A stretch of 64,000 bases of DNA from NCBI GenBank assembly GCA_002471255.1, contig DKPP01000012.1, forward strand, positions 1 through 64,000. The letters run 5' to 3'. The notes below the pieces were generated by a model, which was not told the origin of the DNA, ran no database searches, and saw only the letters and a program-made list of their open reading frames with translations. Position 1 is the first letter of the stretch. Every line of letters starts with the position of its first letter. The position numbers were made by a program, and so were the translations under genes. This document shows, piece by piece, positions 41,404 to 51,711 of the stretch. The DNA is from Akkermansiaceae bacterium UBA7331. Its GTDB lineage: Bacteria; Verrucomicrobiota; Verrucomicrobiia; Verrucomicrobiales; Akkermansiaceae.

Positions 41404-44400
41404 ATGTTTTCTGAAATATTTATTAAACGCCCGAAATTTGCCATTGTTATCGCCATTGTTATGGTGATAGCCGGCAGTATTTGCGGCGTCAAATTGCCAA
41501 TCGCGGAATATCCCGAGATTGCGCCTGTCACCATTCAGGTGGAAACAACTTATACGGGAGCAGGTTCCCAGGTTGTTTCCGAGACGATTGCCGCACCATT
41601 GGAAGCCGAAATGAACGGATTGGAAAATTTACAATATTTTTCATCCAACTCCGACAATAACGGTGGCTATCGCCTATCACTCATTTTCAAAAGTGGTACA
41701 GATTCGGACATTAACATGGTTAATGTTCAAAACGCCTTAAAACGAGTCGAAAGGCAACTACCGACCGATGTAGTCAATCAGGGCATCCAAGTGAAAAAAC
41801 GTTCCAGTGATATTTTGGGCTTCTTTTCCTTCCGCTCCTCTTCACCGGATATGACTAACTTAGCTCTCAGCAACTACGTTAAAACACGGGTTAAAGACGA
41901 GCTGGCTCGAGTGCCGGGCATTTCCGCCGTAAACATTATGGCGGCTAAGGACTACAGTATGCGAGTGTGGTTAGATACATTGCGTATGTCCGCTTTGGAT
42001 ATTTCTCCCGAAGATGTTCAAAAAGCCATTAAGTCACAAAATATTCAGGCAGCCGCAGGAGCCATCGGTACGGAAGGTTCGCCCAGTCATATTCAATTCA
42101 AAGTCAATGTAACAGGTCGACTCAAGACCGTTGATGAATTTAGCAATATTATCGTCAAATCAACACCTGATGGCGCGGTTATTAGGCTAAATGATATTGC
42201 AAGAATTGAATTGGGTGCTGAAAGCTACACCGGTTCTAGTAGAAATGATGGTCAACCTGCCGTCAACTTGGCTGTTTATCGTAATGCGGATTCCAACGCC
42301 TTGGAAGCGATGAACGGAATTAAAGCGGAATTGGAGCGATTATCTAAAAAATTCCCTGAGGGCATGGAATATATTGTGAGCTATGATCCCACGGAATATA
42401 TCACTGCCACCATGGCTGAAATCAGCATGACTTTAATCGTAGCCTTGGTTTTAGTTATTGCCATCACCTACATTTTCTTACAAGACTGGCGAGCAACTCT
42501 CATTCCCGCTTTAGCCATACCGGTTTCATTATTGGCGACATTTGCCGTATTATTACCATTAGGCTATAGCATCAACGTTTTGACTATGTTTGGTCTGATC
42601 TTAGTAATCGGCTCTCTAGTTGATGATGGTATCGTTGTCGTGGAAAACACCGTGCGCATTATGGAAACGGAGCATCTTTCCGCGAAGGAAGCGACTCGTA
42701 AGAGTATGAAGCAAATTACGGGAGCTATCATCGCCACTACTTTGGTGACAGTAGCTATTTACGTACCTATTGGCTTTTTCGGTGGTATGGTTGGCAATAT
42801 CTATCGCCAATTTTCCGTCACCATGTGCGTAGCTCTATGCTTTTCTACCATTAACGCTTTAACGCTCAGCCCTGCCTTGTGCAGCCTTTTACTCAAGGAG
42901 AGAAAACCGGGACAAAAAAGAATCGGATTGTTTACTCCATTCAATAAAAGCCTTGATTGGAGCCGTAAGTTATACTTAACCATTTCAGGATTTTTTGTTC
43001 GCCATGCATGGCTAACCATTATCGCCTTGATTACTTTATTGGCGTTAAATTGGCAATTATTTACCACGACCAAGACCAGTTTCTTACCAAAAGAAGATAA
43101 AGGCACGATTTTCTGTGAAATCCAGTTACCACCGGGTGCAACATTAGCCCGTACCGAATCCACCCTACGTGAAGCGGAACAACTCCTCTTGGGATTAAAA
43201 GGGGTCAAACAGGTTACGTCGGTGTCAGGATTTAGCTTCATGGGAGGTAATGGCGAAAACTTGGGGATGTGCATTGCACGACTTGACCCATGGGAACAAC
43301 GAACCACCCCCGATCTATCTATTGATGCCATCATGGCTGAAGCAATCAAGCAAACTCATGGCTTGGCTTCCGCTAAGGCAACGGTCTTTACTCCACCGGC
43401 CATTATGGGTCTCGGCCTTACAGGGGGTGTTTCTTTCAGACTTTTGGCTCAAGGGGATGAAACTCCGAAGGATTTGGAAAGAGAAGTACAATCTCTCTGT
43501 CAACAAATCAGCCAGATGCCCGGAGTGTTTAGAGCATTTTCCAGCTACGAAGCGAACACACCTCAGCTATTCTTAAATGTTGACCGCTCAAAGGCGGAAA
43601 GCATGAAAGTGCCTACTAACCGCATTTTCACCACCTTGCAAGGCAAACTAGCTTCCATTTATATCAATGATTTTAACATGGAGGGTTATACCTTTAAGGT
43701 GAAAATGCAGGCTGATCCTAAAGACCGTAGCAACATTTACGATATCATGAATACCTACATCCAAAATGATGAAGGAAACATGGTACCTCTTAGCTCGTTT
43801 GCTACTTTATCCTATATGGTCGGGCCACGATTGATTCAACGCTTCAACCAAAGTATGTCTGCCGAAATCAGCGTACCGCTCAAACCGGATGGCAGTAGTG
43901 GTAACATCATGAAGGCAATCGAACAGCTCGAATTACCGGCAAATTATGAAATCCAATGGACCGATATGAGCTATGAAGAAAAGAATAACGAAGGCGAAAT
44001 TGCCGTCTTGATGGCATTAGCTATTGTATTCGGCTATTTATTCTTGGTGGCTCAATACGAGAGCTGGACGATACCTATGTCCGTAATTTCTTCCGTTTGT
44101 GTAGCGACTTTAGGAGCATTGGTAGGCTTAACCATTTGTGAAATCCCATTAAGCATCTACGCGCAGTTGGGGTTAATCATGTTAATCGGTCTAGCCAGTA
44201 AAAATGCTATTTTGATGGTAGAGTTCTCCAAAGACCAACGACAACAAGGTGCCACTATTCATTTTTCCGCACTGGAAGGAGCCAAACAACGATTCCGTGC
44301 CGTATTAATGACAGCCATTTCATTTATCATCGGGGTATTCCCAATGGTGATAGCAACAGGCGCAGGTGCTGCCAGCCGTCAACATATTGGCATTACCACC

Positions 44401-44505
44401 TTTGCCGGCATGATAGCCGCTACCCTCTTCGGTATTATTTTAATTCCCGGTTTATACTCGATCTTCCAGAGATTCCGAGAATGGGGAAAAGGTAACAAAG
44501 CTTAA
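41404..44505 (+). CDS. RND multidrug efflux transporter (AcrB/MexB type)
   Basis: 1033 aa, the normal length for hydrophobe/amphiphile efflux RND pumps, with 12 transmembrane helices and two large periplasmic loops. The proton-relay segment GSLVDDGIVVVENT holds the paired Asp of helix 4, and LIMLIGLASKNAILMVEFSKD is the conserved helix 11 region. Proton-driven export of hydrophobic drugs, bile salts or similar. No outer membrane channel gene follows, so it must borrow one, perhaps the NodT-type protein at 27691. Confidence 0.96.
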   Translation: MFSEIFIKRPKFAIVIAIVMVIAGSICGVKLPIAEYPEIAPVTIQVETTYTGAGSQVVSETIAAPLEAEMNGLENLQYFSSNSDNNGGYRLSLIFKSGTDSDINMVNVQNALKRVERQLPTDVVNQGIQVKKRSSDILGFFSFRSSSPDMTNLALSNYVKTRVKDELARVPGISAVNIMAAKDYSMRVWLDTLRMSALDISPEDVQKAIKSQNIQAAAGAIGTEGSPSHIQFKVNVTGRLKTVDEFSNIIVKSTPDGAVIRLNDIARIELGAESYTGSSRNDGQPAVNLAVYRNADSNALEAMNGIKAELERLSKKFPEGMEYIVSYDPTEYITATMAEISMTLIVALVLVIAITYIFLQDWRATLIPALAIPVSLLATFAVLLPLGYSINVLTMFGLILVIGSLVDDGIVVVENTVRIMETEHLSAKEATRKSMKQITGAIIATTLVTVAIYVPIGFFGGMVGNIYRQFSVTMCVALCFSTINALTLSPALCSLLLKERKPGQKRIGLFTPFNKSLDWSRKLYLTISGFFVRHAWLTIIALITLLALNWQLFTTTKTSFLPKEDKGTIFCEIQLPPGATLARTESTLREAEQLLLGLKGVKQVTSVSGFSFMGGNGENLGMCIARLDPWEQRTTPDLSIDAIMAEAIKQTHGLASAKATVFTPPAIMGLGLTGGVSFRLLAQGDETPKDLEREVQSLCQQISQMPGVFRAFSSYEANTPQLFLNVDRSKAESMKVPTNRIFTTLQGKLASIYINDFNMEGYTFKVKMQADPKDRSNIYDIMNTYIQNDEGNMVPLSSFATLSYMVGPRLIQRFNQSMSAEISVPLKPDGSSGNIMKAIEQLELPANYEIQWTDMSYEEKNNEGEIAVLMALAIVFGYLFLVAQYESWTIPMSVISSVCVATLGALVGLTICEIPLSIYAQLGLIMLIGLASKNAILMVEFSKDQRQQGATIHFSALEGAKQRFRAVLMTAISFIIGVFPMVIATGAGAASRQHIGITTFAGMIAATLFGIILIPGLYSIFQRFREWGKGNKA

Positions 44506-44511
44506 TAACTT

Positions 44512-44552
44512 AATACCCGAAGCAAGTTGATCATTGCTTCGGGTATTTTTTT
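44512..44552. terminator. Terminator after the RND pump
   Basis: AATACCCGAAGCAA pairs with TTGCTTCGGGTATT, then a T run. It lies between convergent genes and may act both ways. Confidence 0.85.
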
Positions 44553-44574
44553 ATCAAATTAATCTAAACGTTTT

Positions 44575-47500
44575 TTATCGTCTACGACGTAACAAAAGTC
44601 CGGACAAACCAATGATGCCAAGAAGGGCACTTGAAGGCTCAGGAATTTGATTAAGAGTAATAGTACCATTTGTTTGATAATCACTCATATCTACCTTCCA
44701 TCGTTCTCCATTTAGACCTACCAAGACATTAAGATCTTTCCATCCATCAGGAGCAATTGTTTCATCAAACAATTTTATAGTGACTTGATTGAAATCAACT
44801 CCTGTTAAAGCATCCAAATTAAGAACCATATCATTATTTCCGGAAAAGGCCGTATTTGAGCCGAATAGTCCGGAATAATCGGCATACATTACATTATCCA
44901 CCATTGAGAAATCTGTAGACATCATGGTCAACGATATGTTTCCGGAAAAAGTAACCCCACCTTGACTTGAGATACTTCCTGTTTTACCAACAAATTCTAG
45001 ATCTGAAGCAATAATTTGCGGTGTCGTACCAGTTAAGGAAAGACTATTACCCAATATAATACGGGTACCCGTAGATGTCTCCAATTTTGAAGCATCCAAT
45101 TGAGTGGACCCACTAATATATAACGATGCCTTATCTGCGAGCACTATCGATGAATATCCTTTAATCACTGATTCTGAAGAAATCTTAAATTGACTAGAAT
45201 CTGAAACACGAATAGTAGCACCACTCAGATCGTTATTTGTGTTAGTAAACTCTACAGTTGATTTTTGTGAGATATTTACAACATCAAATTGTTGCAAAGT
45301 AGATGCAATTTGACCTTTTACATTTTCCACATTGAGCGTTTTAGTTCCGGTTACAGTTCCTCCTGCCAAGTTTCCACCTGAAATAATTTGTGATGAGGTC
45401 ATCCCCAAAACATCGCCTGATTCGGCGGAGAAATCTTTGATCGTAATATTGGTCCCTTTTCCTACATTACCTCCATTACGAGAACCGCCATAAATATTAG
45501 TATTGATGACAAGTTTTTCACCGGATTCACCCGAAATCATGACATTGGTTGATCCGGAAACATGACCGGCATCACCACCACCATAAATACCATTTTTGCT
45601 ATTAGCCGTCGTATTTACATTAAAAGTACCGCCTGTTATATACACGTTGGTATTACCGGCAACAGTTGTAGTAGAGGCATATCCTGCTCCGCATACCCAA
45701 GAGTTATAAGTACCGCCTGTAATCGTTACATTAGCATTCCCGGATACTGTTCCGGCAGTACTATTACCACCATAAATAGCACCATAGCCGACATTAGTGG
45801 CATTTAATGCTCCATAGGTGCCACCTGCTAGAAGCACATTAGAATTACCGGTAATAGTACCCTTCCAACTACCGCCAAATATAGCACCTACGGCACCTGA
45901 GTTATCAGTACCATACATCACGAGACCCGACGTAGCGGTAACTTCAATATAAGTATTACCATTAATCGTCTTTTCTCCAAATGAACCCCCTAATATACCG
46001 AAATTATTACCGGGTGCCGTAATGGTACTGCAAAACTTTTGATAAAGATCTCCTGTAACATTTCCCGATGTTCCGCTAATCCAACGATTTCCTATACCGG
46101 TATTTGTCAAAGAAATACTGCCGGAATATTCAACATAATAATTTCCGGTAACGGTACCGGAAGTAACTCCACCTATTCGATTAGCAAAAGTACCCGATAA
46201 TGAATAATAACCGCTAGAACCACCATGCCAGATTCCACTACTTCCATTTACAATTGAAGCAGATCCTGTAAACCCAAACGAATTAGGACTTAAGGATTCA
46301 ACTTTAATCACATTGGGGCCTTTAAGGACTAGTGATTCGAAATGATTCGTTTCCAAATCAGGAGCATAAGTACCACTACCCAAAGCGATACCCCCTATAC
46401 CTGCAAAAGAATTGCCACCATTGATATTTCCAATAGTAACACCATCATACGATGAACCCGTACTAGTTGAGCTAAGGCTCTCACCAATTAACATGCCGTT
46501 ATACCAAATGTAAAAACCTTCGCTTATACCTTGAGACGAGTCTCCTAAAATGTAGCAGACACGATAATCATTCATTGCATTGAGATTTACCCCATCATGT
46601 GTATAAAGCAAAGTATCTCCCCAAGAAATGGTATTCGCCGTAAAGTTCAATATACCGGATTGTTCACCATTACCCACAGCCATTGAAAATTGATTATTAG
46701 CAATTTGATCATACAACTGCAAACTCAATTCCACACTAAAACTTTCCGGGGACAGCCCATTCCATGAAAAACTTTCGGCGTCGCCTGCTTGTGTACTATT
46801 TAAATCCCAATAAAGCTGATCTCCTTGAGTTTTTTCAGCCCAACCATTACCAACTAATTGATGTTGCCCGACTAAATTGCCTGATTCAAATTGATTGGCA
46901 GCTAATCTTTGTTGGCCAACTGTTCTCTGTCCGGTACCTAACATTTTAGCTACATTGCCGGCCATGATAAGTTCACCCTGAGCTGAGGGATGATAATTAT
47001 CCCCATTAAAAGTCCCATTAGATGGCATCCCTGTGGTAATATCATAGTATTCAACAGATGACGTATCAGTCGACCATTTGGACGCATTACTTTGGAATGA
47101 AGCATTAGCGCTATTAACAGTAGCTGTAGAGAGCCCCCCTTTGGGAGCTGTGATACTCATTACATAAACTTTAGTATTAGGATTTGCCGCTTGATACGCC
47201 TTCACGATGCTTTCAACATCTGCTGTCAATTGTTCGACTGTACGACCTTTTGACAAATCATTAGTACCTAGCATAATGCACACAGTATCTCCGCCGGCAT
47301 AAGTCACATTCTCTCCATACGACTTTTCAAAACTATCTTTTGTATTATTATCCCACGCCAAATAGGTGTTATCTCCGGTAGTAGCGGGATTATTTAATCC
47401 CAACCAATTATAAACGGAACCTACTCCATAATTAACACTATCTTTTCCTTCTTGAGCACCGGTACCGTAACCTGTACCAATCGCTGTTGAATTTGCTATC

Positions 47501-47847
47501 CATGATGCCTGCCAATTAAAATGGCCTTCGTGGATGTTGACTGCATTAAAATCTTGGTTTCCATATCCTGCTAATGAAGTTGTTGAATTATTATACGTAC
47601 CTGTTTGAGATCCGGCAAACGAGTAGTCTTGCCCATAAACATATCCGTTATCTACCAAACTTTTCCAATACGCATAACGAAAACTAGGACCTTGAGAACT
47701 TCCTTGAGTGATCGAATCACCTACAAATACGAGATCACCTAATGTAGATTTAGCTAAAGATGTAGACACCATGCATGGAGCCATTAAACTCATAAGAGCC
47801 ATACATATAAAACTTTTACCTTTATTTTTCTTAATGGTTATTTTCAT
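44575..47847 (-). CDS. Large secreted SGNH esterase with beta-repeat region and PEP-CTERM anchor
   Basis: 1090 aa. Signal peptide, then an SGNH hydrolase domain (about 35-305) with FVGDSITQG, MLGTNDLSKG and GDNYHPSAQG. After QRTVGQQRL comes a lectin-like beta domain (about 320-510). About 540-840 is Gly/Thr/Asn-rich, with repeated GGT(Y/F) and SGN(A/S)NV units resembling a right-handed beta-solenoid as in autotransporter passengers. The C-terminus IPEPSSALLG, a hydrophobic stretch and RRRR form a PEP-CTERM sorting signal for an exosortase. Likely a surface polysaccharide esterase. Confidence 0.88.
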   Translation of the reverse strand: MKITIKKNKGKSFICMALMSLMAPCMVSTSLAKSTLGDLVFVGDSITQGSSQGPSFRYAYWKSLVDNGYVYGQDYSFAGSQTGTYNNSTTSLAGYGNQDFNAVNIHEGHFNWQASWIANSTAIGTGYGTGAQEGKDSVNYGVGSVYNWLGLNNPATTGDNTYLAWDNNTKDSFEKSYGENVTYAGGDTVCIMLGTNDLSKGRTVEQLTADVESIVKAYQAANPNTKVYVMSITAPKGGLSTATVNSANASFQSNASKWSTDTSSVEYYDITTGMPSNGTFNGDNYHPSAQGELIMAGNVAKMLGTGQRTVGQQRLAANQFESGNLVGQHQLVGNGWAEKTQGDQLYWDLNSTQAGDAESFSWNGLSPESFSVELSLQLYDQIANNQFSMAVGNGEQSGILNFTANTISWGDTLLYTHDGVNLNAMNDYRVCYILGDSSQGISEGFYIWYNGMLIGESLSSTSTGSSYDGVTIGNINGGNSFAGIGGIALGSGTYAPDLETNHFESLVLKGPNVIKVESLSPNSFGFTGSASIVNGSSGIWHGGSSGYYSLSGTFANRIGGVTSGTVTGNYYVEYSGSISLTNTGIGNRWISGTSGNVTGDLYQKFCSTITAPGNNFGILGGSFGEKTINGNTYIEVTATSGLVMYGTDNSGAVGAIFGGSWKGTITGNSNVLLAGGTYGALNATNVGYGAIYGGNSTAGTVSGNANVTITGGTYNSWVCGAGYASTTTVAGNTNVYITGGTFNVNTTANSKNGIYGGGDAGHVSGSTNVMISGESGEKLVINTNIYGGSRNGGNVGKGTNITIKDFSAESGDVLGMTSSQIISGGNLAGGTVTGTKTLNVENVKGQIASTLQQFDVVNISQKSTVEFTNTNNDLSGATIRVSDSSQFKISSESVIKGYSSIVLADKASLYISGSTQLDASKLETSTGTRIILGNSLSLTGTTPQIIASDLEFVGKTGSISSQGGVTFSGNISLTMMSTDFSMVDNVMYADYSGLFGSNTAFSGNNDMVLNLDALTGVDFNQVTIKLFDETIAPDGWKDLNVLVGLNGERWKVDMSDYQTNGTITLNQIPEPSSALLGIIGLSGLLLRRRR

Positions 47848-48086
47848 AATTGCAATTGTTTAATCATATATAAACTAGAATCCAAAAATCTCCCCATTTT
47901 ACACAAAAAAATACACAGGTAATCTATATAGAGAAATTTGCAGACTATTTTGAGTCTAGTAATGCCTAATCAATGTAGCAATATCTATTCCATTAAATTA
48001 TCATTTAAAGCACAAATAACTTATTTTAAACATATTTACAATAAATAATACAAATATACGCAAAAAAACAAGACCATACAAATGGT

Positions 48087-48662
48087 CTATTTCATCTTAT
48101 AGGCACATAGTAGAAACGGAGCAGGTTTGAGAGTATTTAATAATTCATACTTGGCAATTTTCCAATTGGCTCCGTCCCATGAGCTAAGCAAAGATTGCAC
48201 GCGTTGGGCTTCGATATCGCCACCGGTATGACCGGGATAGCACATCACGGTTAGAGCCCCTTGGAGGGACAATAATTTACCTGCTTTTTCTATTGCTTCC
48301 AATGTTTCATTTGACTGGGTAATCAAGGATGGATCGCCTCCTGGCAAATAGCCCAAATTAAACATAATCACACGCGGTGGATTCATTTCAAGATGATCCA
48401 TTTCCTTATGGTTCATGCAAAGAAGCTCATAAACAGAAGCATCAACACCATTTTCTTTTAAACGGATTCGAGTATTTTCCAAAGCCTCGGGCTGGACATC
48501 AAAAGCATAGACTTTTCCTTGGTCACCTACCAATTGGCATAATAAAAGAGTATCATGACCGTTGCCTGCCGTAGCATCTATCGCAGTGTCTCCAGGGCTT
48601 AGTAGAGAGCTGACGATCAATTGTGTAATACTTGTAGGTCTACTCAAGGACGATGCATTCAT
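48087..48662 (-). CDS. MnmM/YtqB-like SAM-dependent methyltransferase
   Basis: 191 aa Rossmann methyltransferase. AIDATAGNGHDTLLL is the SAM motif, YAFDVQPEALENT motif II, and FNLGYLPGGDPSLIT the catalytic-region NLGYLPGG of the YtqB family, recently linked to methylation of the wobble mnm5U in tRNA. The frame opens at a TTG 14 codons upstream. The ATG at 48662 is chosen because a promoter ends 6 nt before it. Confidence 0.88.
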   Translation of the reverse strand: MNASSLSRPTSITQLIVSSLLSPGDTAIDATAGNGHDTLLLCQLVGDQGKVYAFDVQPEALENTRIRLKENGVDASVYELLCMNHKEMDHLEMNPPRVIMFNLGYLPGGDPSLITQSNETLEAIEKAGKLLSLQGALTVMCYPGHTGGDIEAQRVQSLLSSWDGANWKIAKYELLNTLKPAPFLLCAYKMK

Positions 48663-48668
48663 GAGCCC

Positions 48669-48696
48669 ATTGTAAAAGGTGTTTTGATAATGACAA
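48669..48696 (-). promoter_or_regulatory. Promoter of the MnmM-like gene
   Basis: On the minus strand: TTGTCA (48691-48696), 16-nt spacer, TACAAT (48669-48674), then 6 nt to the ATG. Confidence 0.6.
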
Positions 48697-48798
48697 TATT
48701 TCAATCATTTTTTCACTTAAGATATTGCTAGGGAGTGATGAGTTTTATATGCTCACCACATTGGGATATTTATGTCCCACAAACCCTCCTTTATCATT

Positions 48799-49713
48799 AT
48801 GACTAATAGACGTTCTTTTATCAAAAAAACCGTTGCCGTAGGAGCTGTGGCAGCCGTATCGGATTTTGATAAACTTTTAGCTCAAACTCCGGCCCCTCAA
48901 CAGGCAAAGGGAGCTACGGATCTCGTTGCGGTACGCGACGGCTCACGAGCAGACATGGTGAAAAAAGCCATCGAGGAACTTGGCGGAATCAAAAATTTCG
49001 TTAAACCTGACCAAAAAGTCGTCATCAAACCAAACATCGGTTGGAATAAAGGCCCGGAATTTGGTTCAAACACCCATCCCGAAACCGTAGGTGCCATCGT
49101 CGCCCTATGTAAAGAAGCCGGAGCAAAGGACATCGTCGTATTTGATCATTGTTGTCACGATGGTGCTTACGAAGGTAGCGGAATCAAAGAAGTGGTTGAA
49201 AAAATGGGTGGTCGCATGGTGACCGGTGCCGACCAAAAGCTTTATAAGGAAGTTGATATCCCTCAAGGTAAAAAACTCACCAAAGCTCAAGTACACCAAG
49301 ATGTGCTTGATTGTGATGTTTTCATTACTTGCCCACCACTCAAACACCATAGTGGTTCAGAAATGACCGCTTGCATGAAAAATGCCATGGGTATTGTTTG
49401 GGATCGTGGTGCATTCCATAAAAACGATCTTCACCAATGTATCGCAGATAGTGTTTACATCCGCAAACCGGACTTATGTATCTTAGACGCATACATGCCT
49501 ATGGTGCGCAACGGCCCCGTTGGCAAAGATAAAAATGATTTGGTAGAGAGAAAAACCCTCATGGCATCCCGCGATATCGTAGCGATCGACGCAGCAGGAG
49601 CAGCCTTACTTAACCAAGCGGGAAAAATCCGCCACGTACAATTAGGTGAGGAAATGGGTATTGGCTGTGCTAATTTAAGCAAGCTTAATATCAAGAGACT
49701 TTCCCTCTCCTAA
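48799..49713 (+). CDS. Tat-exported DUF362 protein
   Basis: 304 aa. NRRSFIKKTVAVGAVAAV is a twin-arginine signal, so it is exported folded, probably with a cofactor. The rest is a DUF362 domain (VVIKPNIGWNKGPE, VFDHCCHDGAYEGSG, CPPLKHHSGSEMTACMKNAMG). DUF362 is often found beside or fused to 4Fe-4S ferredoxin domains, and a polyferredoxin gene follows within 90 nt. Cysteines at CCHDG and the CPPLKHH segment may bind metal. The function is not established. The ATG at 48772 would add residues before the Tat motif. Confidence 0.85.
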   Translation: MTNRRSFIKKTVAVGAVAAVSDFDKLLAQTPAPQQAKGATDLVAVRDGSRADMVKKAIEELGGIKNFVKPDQKVVIKPNIGWNKGPEFGSNTHPETVGAIVALCKEAGAKDIVVFDHCCHDGAYEGSGIKEVVEKMGGRMVTGADQKLYKEVDIPQGKKLTKAQVHQDVLDCDVFITCPPLKHHSGSEMTACMKNAMGIVWDRGAFHKNDLHQCIADSVYIRKPDLCILDAYMPMVRNGPVGKDKNDLVERKTLMASRDIVAIDAAGAALLNQAGKIRHVQLGEEMGIGCANLSKLNIKRLSLS

Positions 49714-49801
49714 AACAAATTCACTTTTTTCATAGTTGCCGAGATTTTCAAAAATCTTTCGGCAACTATTTCTGTTTTTATACGTATTATACGAACAAAA
49801 G

Positions 49802-51580
49802 ATGACTACTAAACTTAAATGGATGCGTATCATATTGGCAGGCATCGTTTTCTTATGTCTGAGTTATGCCTTCTTAGCGAGAATCCCTATTATTGAGCAA
49901 ATGGGAGCTCACTTAAGCAAGCCCCTGCTTGAGGAAGCTTCATGGTTGGCTCATATCCAATTCATCCCGTCTCTTTTAGGCTCCATTCATGGGGTCTGGC
50001 TCAGTATTGCCCTATTTTCCGGCATTTTTCTGCTGACCTTGTTATTTGGTCGAGTCTATTGTTCAGTCATTTGCCCATTGGGTATTACCCAAGACATTTT
50101 ATATTGGATTCGTAGTTGGATTACCCCAAAAAGTTGGCTCCGTTATCGCAAGGCTATCCCTTTTGTAAGATATGCCGTACTCATACTTTTAGCGCTCGGA
50201 TGCATTATCGGATTTTCCGCTTATTCTCTTAACTGGATTGATCCGTATAGCATTTATGGCCGCATGATGAATATCCTCGTACAACCGGGAGTGTCTGCCA
50301 TCAACAATAGTATAGCCGGATCCATGGATTCTGCCGATATTGTGAGAGTACCGGCTTATCATGCCGGCTGGTTAGCTTTAGGTATCGTTTCGGCAACAAT
50401 GTTAATCGTTGCGATAATGAGTATTTGGAAAGGCAGATTATATTGTAATACGATTTGCCCGGTAGGAACGGTGTTGGGGATTATTTCTCGTTTTTCCCTT
50501 TTCCGTATTGGTTTTGACAAAGATGCGTGCAAACGTTGTGGCAAATGTCTCAAAGCATGCAAGGCTCAATGCCTCGACTTAAAACAAGGCACTGTTGATT
50601 CATCTCGATGTGTCGCTTGCTATAATTGTATGGATGCCTGCTCGGAACACGGCATCAAATACAGATGGTTCACCAAGGTGAACAAAGGAGCATCTTTTGG
50701 CAAAGCTTGCAAAAAAACTTGCGAATCTCCAAAAAATCAAGAAATGGCCATTGAAGAATCCAAAAAACTTTTGCCCGATCCATGGGGATTAAGTTCTCGT
50801 CGAGCATTCCTTGGCACGGCAGCATTAGGTGTGGCCAGTATGGCTCTAAGCAGCTGCAAAGCTCAAGGTGCTGCAGTCTTAGACCCGACTAAAACAGTCT
50901 TACCTCCGGGGGCTGGAAATTTGGATCGTTTTTTAGATACGTGTACGGCTTGTCAGCTCTGTATAGCCACCTGCCCAACGCGTGTGCTACAACCATCCGG
51001 CTTGGAATTGGGTGTTAAGGGTTTCATGAAGCCTCGTATGGATTTCCGTACCAAATACTGCTTATATGATTGCCATCGCTGTGCGGAAGTCTGCCCTACC
51101 GGTGCCATCCAAAAAATGAAAATTACGGCAGAACCGAAAGAAACCATTCAGACCAAAGATACCACTAGAATAGCGGTTGCTTCATTTTATCCTTGCCGTT
51201 GTTTAGTGAGACGTGAAGATATGGATTGCGGAGCCTGTACGGAGCATTGCCCGACCAAAGCCCTCTACACAGTCCCTTATATCGGTTCGGATGGACAAGA
51301 ACACCGCATCCCCCGTTTGGATCCCGATCTCTGCATCGGTTGCGGAGCTTGTGAATACGCTTGTCCGGTAACTACGGAAAAAGAAGAAGCAGGAGATTTC
51401 CGTAAAATGTGCGGATCTTGTGCAGAATCAGTAGGCATTTGTGATTTTAAAAAGCAAAAGGGCAGAAAGAAACCTGACCGAGCCATTATCATACGCGCCG
51501 TAAACCCACAGCAACATGCTAAAAAGAAATTTGAAGAGAAAGCTATAGACCCCGTCGGCGATGTAGATTTTCCTTTTTGA
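49802..51580 (+). CDS. Membrane polyferredoxin (NapH/MauN-like) with internal Tat-like segment
   Basis: 592 aa. The first 230 residues have about four membrane helices with two CxxxCP motifs (YCSVICPLG, YCNTICPVG). A cytoplasmic-type ferredoxin with CKRCGKCLKACK and CVACYNCMDAC follows. At residue 333 is SSRRAFLGTAALGVASM ending in LSSC (352), a second Tat-like signal with lipobox. The remainder holds further 4Fe-4S motifs (CTACQLCIATCP, CHRCAEVCP, CGACTEHCP, CIGCGACEYACP). It looks like a NapH-NapG-type fusion moving electrons from quinol to an exported acceptor, perhaps the DUF362 protein. The start is trimmed from a TTG at 49736. Confidence 0.85.
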   Translation: MTTKLKWMRIILAGIVFLCLSYAFLARIPIIEQMGAHLSKPLLEEASWLAHIQFIPSLLGSIHGVWLSIALFSGIFLLTLLFGRVYCSVICPLGITQDILYWIRSWITPKSWLRYRKAIPFVRYAVLILLALGCIIGFSAYSLNWIDPYSIYGRMMNILVQPGVSAINNSIAGSMDSADIVRVPAYHAGWLALGIVSATMLIVAIMSIWKGRLYCNTICPVGTVLGIISRFSLFRIGFDKDACKRCGKCLKACKAQCLDLKQGTVDSSRCVACYNCMDACSEHGIKYRWFTKVNKGASFGKACKKTCESPKNQEMAIEESKKLLPDPWGLSSRRAFLGTAALGVASMALSSCKAQGAAVLDPTKTVLPPGAGNLDRFLDTCTACQLCIATCPTRVLQPSGLELGVKGFMKPRMDFRTKYCLYDCHRCAEVCPTGAIQKMKITAEPKETIQTKDTTRIAVASFYPCRCLVRREDMDCGACTEHCPTKALYTVPYIGSDGQEHRIPRLDPDLCIGCGACEYACPVTTEKEEAGDFRKMCGSCAESVGICDFKKQKGRKKPDRAIIIRAVNPQQHAKKKFEEKAIDPVGDVDFPF

Positions 51581-51592
51581 CAATTCCGTCAC

Positions 51593-51622
51593 AAACCCGC
51601 AATTGACTTTGCGGGTTTTTTA
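51593..51622 (+). terminator. Intrinsic terminator after the polyferredoxin
   Basis: AAACCCGCAA / TTGCGGGTTT stem with a 6-nt loop and a T run. Confidence 0.88.
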
Positions 51623-51711
51623 TTGAGCATTATCCGTGTCAAAATTGTCACTTGAGTGTCACTGACTCGTCTACTACAGTATGAAACCCACCCCAACCAC
51701 GAACCTTATTC

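Noticed and set aside
42801..43349. 182-codon minus-strand frame inside the RND pump gene
   Set aside because: Shadow of a clearly conserved transporter gene; composition reflects the opposite strand.
45500..46250. Repetitive DNA in the large SGNH gene considered as a CRISPR or tandem repeat array
   Set aside because: The repeats are degenerate, in frame, and explained by the GGTY/SGNANV protein repeats; no fixed repeat-spacer pattern.
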